Positions 14,757 to 20,006 of a stretch of DNA of 20,006 bases are shown here, piece after piece. Numbering within the stretch: position 1 is the first letter of the stretch; each line of letters starts with the position of its first letter. This DNA comes from JANNAV01 sp031384695 (GTDB lineage: Bacteria; Pseudomonadota; Alphaproteobacteria; Rhodobacterales; Rhodobacteraceae), in NCBI GenBank assembly GCA_031384695.1, contig JANNAV010000088.1, positions 1 to 20,006 on the forward strand, given 5' to 3'. Under the pieces are notes generated by a model. The model did no database searches. It was given only the letters and a program-made list of their open reading frames with translations, and was not told the DNA's origin. Both the position numbers and the translations under genes were made by a program.

Positions 14757-15719
14757 GTGCAACGGTTATGGACGCGGATGCGGTTGAACCACTTTGTGGT
14801 TCTGGGGCGGGTGGGGATGGATCTTTACGCTGATCCGCCGGGCACGCGGGTGCAGGATGCGAAAGGGTTTCTCGCGGCAATCGGCGGGTCGGCCGGCAAT
14901 ATCGCGGTGGCTTTGGCACGGCAGGGGGCGCGGGCGGAACTGCTGGCTTGCGTGGCGCAGGACGCGGTGGGGCAGTATTGTCTGGCCGAATTGCGCCGCT
15001 ACGGGGTGGGTGTGGCGCATGTGCGCAGCGAAGGTGGTGAGGCGCGCAATTCGATGGCGGTGACGGAAACCTGCGCCGAAGCCTGTCAGACGGTGCTTTA
15101 TCGCAACGGAGCGGCGGATTTCGCGCTTTGCGCGGCGGATGTGGTGGCGGTGGCGTTTGGCGCTGTGGCGGCGCTGGTGGTGACGGGCACCGCACTGGCG
15201 CGCGAGCCTTCGCGGGCGGCGACGCTTGCCGCGATGGCGCGGGCGCGGGCTGCGGGGGCGCTGGTGGTGCTGGATGTGGACTACCGGGCCTATAGCTGGG
15301 CCGGGGTGGACGAGGCGGCGCAGGTGTGTCTGGATGCCGCCGGGGCCAGCGACATCGTGATTGGTAATGATGATGAATTTGGCCTGATGGCGCGGGATCA
15401 CGCAAAGGGCAAGGCGTTGGCGCAGAGGCTGGCGGCGCGCGGATTGTTTTGCGTATACAAGCGCGGAGCGGCGGGTGCAGTGACGTTTACCGCCGACTAC
15501 CAGTTTCAAAGCGGTATCTTCCCGGTGGTGGCGCAAAAACCGATGGGCGCGGGCGACGGGTTCATGGGCGGGCTGTTGGCGGGGCTGGCGCAGGGGCTGG
15601 GGCTGGAGGCGGCGGTGCGGCGGGGGGCTGCAACAGCGGCGATCATCGTGGCGGGCGTCGGTTGCGCCCCCGCCTCGCCCGACCGGGCAGAAGTTGATCG
15701 TTTCATGGCAAGTTATTGA
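14757..15719 (+). CDS. iolC: PfkB-family kinase, probable 5-dehydro-2-deoxygluconokinase
   Basis: This is a 320-aa ribokinase-fold kinase that would phosphorylate 5-dehydro-2-deoxy-D-gluconate in inositol catabolism. The N-terminal FVVLGRVGMDLYADPPGTRV and IGGSAGNIAVALARQGA segments are IolC-like. The second PfkB signature reads KPMGAGDGFMGG at 261-272, with Asp267 as the catalytic base. I use GTG 14757, eight bases after GGGAGG (14743-14748); the ATG at 14778 is 29 bases from that site. It heads the plus operon, with iolB starting nine bases after its stop. Other 2-keto-sugar acid kinases share the fold, but the iolB and aldolase neighbours support the call. Confidence 0.85.
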   Translation: MQRLWTRMRLNHFVVLGRVGMDLYADPPGTRVQDAKGFLAAIGGSAGNIAVALARQGARAELLACVAQDAVGQYCLAELRRYGVGVAHVRSEGGEARNSMAVTETCAEACQTVLYRNGAADFALCAADVVAVAFGAVAALVVTGTALAREPSRAATLAAMARARAAGALVVLDVDYRAYSWAGVDEAAQVCLDAAGASDIVIGNDDEFGLMARDHAKGKALAQRLAARGLFCVYKRGAAGAVTFTADYQFQSGIFPVVAQKPMGAGDGFMGGLLAGLAQGLGLEAAVRRGAATAAIIVAGVGCAPASPDRAEVDRFMASY

Positions 15720-15728
15720 GGGTTCACC

Positions 15729-16571
15729 ATGCATATCGCACCGTTTGACAACCACAATCAGGCGATCATCGGGGCCGGCCATGCGCTGGTGCCGCTGGTC
15801 TATTTCAACATCGTCAAGCTGACGCGCGGGGAGGGTTTTACCTCGGCCGTGCCGGGGTATGAAACCTGCATCGTGCCTGCGACGGGGACGGTGGATGTGG
15901 CGGTGGGGGGCGAGGTTTTCGCCGCCATCGGCACGCGGCGGGTGAATGTCTGGGACGGTGAGCCGGAGGGGGTTTATGTGGGCAGCGGGCTGCCAGCGCG
16001 GATCACCTGTGTGTCGGAGTCGGCGGAAATATTCGTGGCAGGTGCGCTTTTTGCCGAAGCGCTGCCATCCTTCGCGGTACGGGCGGGCGATATTGATCCG
16101 GTGCAGTATGGCTCGGACGAGACCAAAACCCATCGCAAGATCAAGCACATACTGGGGCAGAAGTATCACGGCCGGGTGGGGCGGCTGCTGGTATCGGAGT
16201 TGTACACCGTGGGCGCGGGCGGCTGGTCGGGCTTTCCCAGCCACAAGCATGATACCGACCGGTTGCCGTTGGAAACCCGGCACGACGAGGCCTATAATTT
16301 CCGCTTCAACCCCCCGCATGGCACCGGATTGCAGATGTTGCAGCGCGAAGAGGGGGTGGCGGGGGATGCCTATCATCTGGTGAATGGATCGACGGTGGCG
16401 ATTGACCGCGGCTATCATCCCTGCTGCGTTTTGCCGGGCTATGAGATGTATTATTTCACCATTCTGGCCGGGGAAACCCAGCGGTCTTTGGTGCAGTATT
16501 TCCAGCCGAGCCATGCCTATCAGATCGAAACCATTCCGGGGATCAAAGACATGATCGCCAAGTTCAAATGA
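15729..16571 (+). CDS. iolB: 5-deoxy-glucuronate isomerase
   Basis: This 280-aa cupin-type enzyme of the KduI/IolB family converts 5-deoxy-D-glucuronate to 5-dehydro-2-deoxy-D-gluconate, the substrate of the kinase encoded just upstream. Family landmarks are HRKIKHILGQ, ELYTVGAGGWSGFPSHKHD with the metal-binding His pair near residues 174-176, the ETRHDEAYNFRFNPPHG segment that follows, and the C-terminal PGYEMYYFTILAG. GAGG overlapping the kinase stop codon acts as its ribosome binding site. Its end overlaps the aldolase start by four bases (ATGA at 16568-16571), so translation is coupled. Length and motifs are normal for IolB. Confidence 0.95.
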   Translation: MHIAPFDNHNQAIIGAGHALVPLVYFNIVKLTRGEGFTSAVPGYETCIVPATGTVDVAVGGEVFAAIGTRRVNVWDGEPEGVYVGSGLPARITCVSESAEIFVAGALFAEALPSFAVRAGDIDPVQYGSDETKTHRKIKHILGQKYHGRVGRLLVSELYTVGAGGWSGFPSHKHDTDRLPLETRHDEAYNFRFNPPHGTGLQMLQREEGVAGDAYHLVNGSTVAIDRGYHPCCVLPGYEMYYFTILAGETQRSLVQYFQPSHAYQIETIPGIKDMIAKFK

Positions 16572-17395
16572 CGCTTGTGACGCTGTCGCAAGTGCTGCGG
16601 CCTTGTCTGGCGGAAGGCCGGGCGGTGGCGGGGTTTGTGGTGCTGGGCTGGGAGGACGCGCAGGCCTATGTGCGGGCGGGCGAGGCTGCGGGGCGGCCGG
16701 TGATCCTGCAGGCGGGGCCGGGGTGCCGGGCGCATACGCCGTTGCCGGTGCTGGGGGCGATGTTCGGGGTGCTGGCGGCGCGGGCCACGGTGCCGGTGGT
16801 GGCGCATCTGGATCATGGGGAAAGTTTGGCGGTGTGCGCCGAGGCGATAGAGTGCGGGTTTTCGTCGGTGATGTATGACGGATCGAAACTGCCTTTGGCC
16901 GAGAATATCGCGCGCACAGCCGAGATTGTGGCTTTTGCCCATGGGCTTGGGGTGTCGGTGGAGGCCGAGCTGGGCTTTGTGGGCTATGCGGGTGGGGTGC
17001 AATCGGCGGGGACGGACCCGCGCGAGGTGGCAGGGTTTGTGGCCGCGACGGGGGTGGATGCGCTGGCGGTATCCGTCGGCAACAGCCATCTGATGCAGGC
17101 ACCGGGGGGGGCGATTGACCGGGAGTTGCTGCGGGCGATAGAGGCGGCTTGCCCCGGTTTGCCGCTGGTGCTGCATGGCGGGTCGGGGATTGCGGCGGCA
17201 GAGCGGCTGGCTTTGGCGCGGGAAACGGCGGTGTGCAAGTTCAACATCGGCACCGAGATGCGGATGGCGTTTGGCGCGGCGCTCAGGGCGACGCTGGCGC
17301 AAGACCCGGCGCTGTTTGACCGCAATCAGATATTGGCCGCGACGGTTGCACCGATGGTGGTGGCGGCGCGCGGGGTGATAGCGACGCTGGGGTGA
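16568..17395 (+). CDS. iolJ: Class II ketose-bisphosphate aldolase, IolJ-like
   Basis: This is a 275-aa zinc-dependent class II aldolase, the right size for the FBA/GatY/IolJ family. Expected zinc and catalytic residues are present: Asp82 and His83 in HLDHGE, Glu134 in VEAELG, His174 in GNSHLM and His203 in LHGGSG, with the FNIGTEMR phosphate-binding segment after it. The second His sits in an unusual NSHLM context rather than the common HGxY. Directly downstream of iolC and iolB, it should cleave 6-phospho-5-dehydro-2-deoxygluconate to malonate semialdehyde and dihydroxyacetone phosphate. A tagatose- or fructose-bisphosphate aldolase activity cannot be excluded. It converges with the dehydrogenase gene at 17447. 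Confidence 0.85.
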   Translation: MTLVTLSQVLRPCLAEGRAVAGFVVLGWEDAQAYVRAGEAAGRPVILQAGPGCRAHTPLPVLGAMFGVLAARATVPVVAHLDHGESLAVCAEAIECGFSSVMYDGSKLPLAENIARTAEIVAFAHGLGVSVEAELGFVGYAGGVQSAGTDPREVAGFVAATGVDALAVSVGNSHLMQAPGGAIDRELLRAIEAACPGLPLVLHGGSGIAAAERLALARETAVCKFNIGTEMRMAFGAALRATLAQDPALFDRNQILAATVAPMVVAARGVIATLG

Positions 17396-17446
17396 ACACC
17401 GATTATCGACGGCCCGGCGGTGGTTTGGCCCGAAGCGTGTCCTGCC

Positions 17447-18358
17447 CTAAAAATGGAACTCCTCCGTAAACAGCCGCTTGCCCAGTGTCATCGCGTCGGC
17501 CACATGCACCATCGGGGTGAGATCGACATCGCTTTCGCCTGCGGCCAGAAGCATGGTCATACGGGCGTAGAGGGCGGGGTATTCGGCGTTGGGGCCTGCG
17601 GTTTTCACGCCATCGCTGGTTTCAAGTTCCGCGCCGCCGTGGCGCAGGGTCAGGCTGTCTTGGGTGGTTTCCACCGCGATATCCCATGTTTGCGGCCCGG
17701 TTTGACGCCAATCGAAATCGGCGGTGACATGGTTGGAAAAGGTCAGGCTGGCCGCGATGGGGGTGTCGCGGTTGGCGGGGAAGGTGAGGGTGGCGGCGGT
17801 CAGATGCACCGGCGCGGGCAAGATCTCGGTCAGGATCGACAGCGCGTTGATGCCGGGATCGAACACGCCCATGCCGCCGGGGGCAAACACCCAATCCTGC
17901 CCCGGGTGCCATTTGCGGACATCTTCGCGCCAGGTGATACGGGCGCGGGTGATCTGACGGCTGGCAAGCCAGGCCTTTGCCCCGGCCACGCCATGCGCCA
18001 TGCGGCTGTGCCAGGTGGCATAGAGCGTGAGGCCGTTTGCGGCGGCAAGCGCCTGCAGGGCATGGACTTCGGCCAGCGATTGGCCGGGCGGTTTTTCCAG
18101 CATCACATGGCGGCCAGCGCGCAGGGCAGCCTCGGCATAGGCAAAGCGGGGTTGCGGCGGCAGGCACAGCGAGATCACCCCGATATCGGGGCGCTGGGCC
18201 AGCATGGTGTTGAAATCGGTAAAGGATTCCACGCCCTCAACCGTGCCCGCGCGCGACACGGTGGCGGCGAGGTGCCAATCGGGGTTGGCGGCAAGGGCGG
18301 GGACATGCTGATCGCGGGCGATCTTGCCGATGCCGACGAGAGCGATTTTGGTGGCCAT
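17447..18358 (-). CDS. D-galactose / L-arabinose 1-dehydrogenase-like (Gfo/Idh family)
   Basis: This is a 303-aa Gfo/Idh-family dehydrogenase resembling the galactose dehydrogenase of Pseudomonas and the L-arabinose 1-dehydrogenase of Azospirillum, which oxidise the aldose at C1 to its lactone. Visible features are the Rossmann motif IALVGIGKIARDQHVPAL at residues 5-22, Lys89 in LEKPPGQS, Glu145 and His151 in WREDVRKWHPGQDW, and Asp167 and Asn171 in FDPGINAL. The ATG at 18358 shares one base with the TGA of the upstream dehydratase (TGATG), so the two form one operon. Dehydrogenase plus IlvD/EDD dehydratase is the core of a non-phosphorylating arabinose/galactose route. Asp codons are 13 GAT to 3 GAC by my count. 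Confidence 0.85.
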   Translation of the reverse strand: MATKIALVGIGKIARDQHVPALAANPDWHLAATVSRAGTVEGVESFTDFNTMLAQRPDIGVISLCLPPQPRFAYAEAALRAGRHVMLEKPPGQSLAEVHALQALAAANGLTLYATWHSRMAHGVAGAKAWLASRQITRARITWREDVRKWHPGQDWVFAPGGMGVFDPGINALSILTEILPAPVHLTAATLTFPANRDTPIAASLTFSNHVTADFDWRQTGPQTWDIAVETTQDSLTLRHGGAELETSDGVKTAGPNAEYPALYARMTMLLAAGESDVDLTPMVHVADAMTLGKRLFTEEFHF

Positions 18359-18831
18359 CAATGGCTTTCCTTGCCGACGGCGGCACCACGGCAGCCTTTG
18401 AGGAAATCGAGATCGGCCCCGGTATCGGCGCCGGTCACATGGGCGTGGTGCAGGTGGGCATAACCGCTGGCGGGGGGGGTATCGCGGGGGGTCCAAAGGG
18501 CGAGGCGGGCGGCAAGTTCGGCGTCGGTTATTTCCAGATGCAGGCGGCGATTCGGCACGTCCAACTCGATGAAATCGCCATTTTGCACCACGGCCAGCGG
18601 CCCGCCGGCGGCGGCTTCGGGCGAGGTGTGCAAGACCACAGTGCCATAGGCGGTGCCAGACATGCGGGCGTCCGAGATGCGCAGCATATCGGTGATGCCC
18701 TTGCGCAAAACCTTGGGCGGCAGGCCCATGTTGCCCACCTCGGCCATGCCGGGGTAGCCGCGCGGCCCGCAATTCTTCAGCACCAGCACCGAGCCGGCCG
18801 TGACCTCCAGCGCGGGAGCGACGATGCGCGC
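18358..18831 (-). pseudogene. Sugar-acid dehydratase (IlvD/EDD family), C-terminal part after an in-frame stop
   Basis: This is the C-terminal swivel domain of an IlvD/EDD dehydratase, in the same frame as the part at 18832-20006 but separated from it by a TAG. Typical motifs are LVLKNCGPRGYPGMAEVGN, ISDARMSGTAYGTVVLH and PEAAAGGPLAVVQNGDFIELDV. Reading through the stop gives ENLDDY-stop-ARIVAPALEVTAGSV, which aligns naturally with family members carrying Lys at the stop position (a single AAG to TAG change). Alone, this fragment (a possible GTG start at 18789) lacks the iron-sulfur cluster and active site and should be inactive. Asp codons here (6 GAT, 3 GAC) match the window, unlike the upstream part. 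It overlaps the next gene by one base. Confidence 0.8.
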
Positions 18832-20006
18832 CTAGTAGTCGTCAAGGTTCTCGAACACCACGGCGCGCCCACGGTGCTGCAGCAAGGCCGGCGTGGCGGC
18901 CGACGGCTTGAGCACGGCACCGCGCGGTGCCAGGTTGCCGCGCAGGATGCGGATGCCGCCGTCGGCCACCAGCGGCTTGGCCAGCGGGCGGATGACCTCG
19001 TCGTTGAGCATCGGCGCGTCCTTGACGTTGTCCCACAGCGTGTGGCCATTGGCGGTCAGCGCATCCGGGTGTGGCAACAGGCCGACCTCGCCAAGGCGGC
19101 GCAGCACGGCCGGCAGCCCCCCGGCGTAATAGAACTCCTCCATCAGAAAGCGGCCCGACGGCATCAGATCGACCAGCGTGGGCGTGCCGCGGCCGATGCG
19201 CGTCCAGTCGTCGAGTTCGAGCGGCACGCCGATGCGCCCGGCGATGGCCTTCAGGTGGATGACCGCATTGGTCGACCCGCCGATCGCCGCGTTCACGCGG
19301 ATCGCATTCTCGAAGGCCTGGCGCGTGAGGATCTTTGACAGCCGCAAGTCTTGCAGCACCATGTCCACGATGCGCATGCCCGACAGATGGGCCAAGACAT
19401 AGCGGCGTGAATCCACCGCCGGGATGGCCGCGTTGTGCGGCAGGCTGGTGCCCAGCGCCTCGGCCATGCAGGCCATCGTCGAGGCCGTGCCCATGGTGTT
19501 GCAGGTGCCGGCCGAGCGCGACATGCCGGCCTCGGCCGACAAAAACTCGTGCAGGGTGATGGTGCCCGCCTTGACCTGCTCCGACAGCTGCCATACGGCG
19601 GTGCCCGAGCCGATGTCCTTGCCACCGTGCTTGCCGTTGAGCATCGGCCCGCCGGTCACGGTGATGGCCGGCAGGTCGCAACTGGCCGCGCCCATCAGCA
19701 GCGCCGGCGTGGTCTTGTCGCAGCCCACCAGCAGCACCACGCCGTCGATCGGATTGCCGCGGATCGACTCCTCGACGTCGATGCTCGCCAGGTTGCGCGT
19801 GAACATCGCGGTGGGACGCAGGTTCGACTCGCCGTTGCTGAAGACCGGGAACTCGACCGGAAAACCGCCGGCCTCGAAGACACCGCGCCGCACATGCTCG
19901 GCGAGCTTGCGGAAGTGCGCGTTGCAGGGCGTCAGCTCGCTCCAGGTGTTGCAGATGCCGATGATCGGTTTGCCCTGGAATTCGTGGTCAGGGATGCCCT
20001 GGTTCT
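18832..20006 (-). pseudogene. Sugar-acid dehydratase (IlvD/EDD family), N-terminal and central part, cut by window end
   Basis: The reading frame is open from the window edge (first codon at 20004, before any ATG) to the TAG at 18832-18834. It holds the family core: KPIIGICNTWSELTPCNAHF, GCDKTTPALLMGAASCDLP and SAGTCNTMGTASTMACMAEALG, with cysteines for the Fe-S cluster, and the active-site GGSTNAVIHL segment. The best guess is L-arabonate dehydratase or a similar C5/C6 sugar-acid dehydratase, given the aldose dehydrogenase downstream; dihydroxy-acid dehydratase is less likely. Asp codons are about 16 GAC to 3 GAT, opposite to the neighbouring genes, so this segment looks foreign. The missing C-terminal domain lies in frame after the stop. 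A recombinant pseudogene and an assembly chimera are both possible. Confidence 0.8.

Noticed and set aside
14766..17102. A 778-residue open frame on the minus strand opposite iolC, iolB and the aldolase
   Set aside because: The composition is Arg/Pro/His-rich without motifs, while three recognisable enzymes occupy the plus strand. It is an antisense artefact of GC bias.
17396..17446. Possible terminator between the convergent aldolase and dehydrogenase genes
   Set aside because: I found no stable stem with a T tract in this 51-bp gap.

Overview
The window looks like a piece of an alphaproteobacterial chromosome, most likely order Rhodobacterales. The signs are high GC, GAT-preferring Asp codons, a divergent PuuD-type urate hydroxylase locus, allantoin genes and Gfo/Idh-rich sugar clusters. 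This is judged from gene style, not from a search. There are no rRNA, tRNA or CRISPR features and no transposase gene.

Layout. (1) 1-824: the end of a short palindromic repeat element, then an uncharacterised gene frameshifted by a 13-bp tandem duplication just before its Val-Pro repeat tail. (2) 1011-3374: an APH-fold kinase and a class III PLP enzyme in tandem, matching the hydroxylysine kinase / phosphohydroxylysine phospho-lyase pair. (3) 3404-5679: a LysR regulator divergent from puuD, a membrane urate hydroxylase with a C-terminal cytochrome c domain. A complete 110-bp MITE-like element, related to the one at position 1, abuts the puuD stop codon and is flanked by TTAG direct repeats. 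(4) 6042-6851: a cold-shock gene with a strong terminator, then a DUF2867-like gene. (5) 6907-10345: a purine-ring catabolic block. A fused allantoinase/OHCU decarboxylase, ureidoglycine aminohydrolase and ureidoglycolate lyase lie on the minus strand, with uraH divergent from them. With puuD this covers urate to allantoate and ureidoglycine to glyoxylate plus urea. The allantoate amidohydrolase step is not in the window.

(6) 10416-17395: an inositol-type sugar cluster. A LacI regulator converges on a three-gene minus operon (Gfo/Idh, TIM-barrel isomerase/dehydratase, Gfo/Idh). That operon is divergent from a plus operon of IolC-like kinase, IolB isomerase and IolJ-like class II aldolase. A near-perfect LacI-type operator sits between the two operons. 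IolD is absent, so this may be a variant or split pathway. (7) 17447-20006: a galactose/arabinose 1-dehydrogenase-like gene follows an IlvD/EDD sugar-acid dehydratase gene that runs off the window. The dehydratase has one in-frame TAG where a Lys codon is expected, and Asp codon usage changes sharply at about the same place. This suggests either a recombinant pseudogene or an assembly chimera.

The most unusual items are the MITE-like element with its apparent target duplication, the duplication frameshift, the chimeric dehydratase, and the IolD-less inositol-like divergon with its operator.
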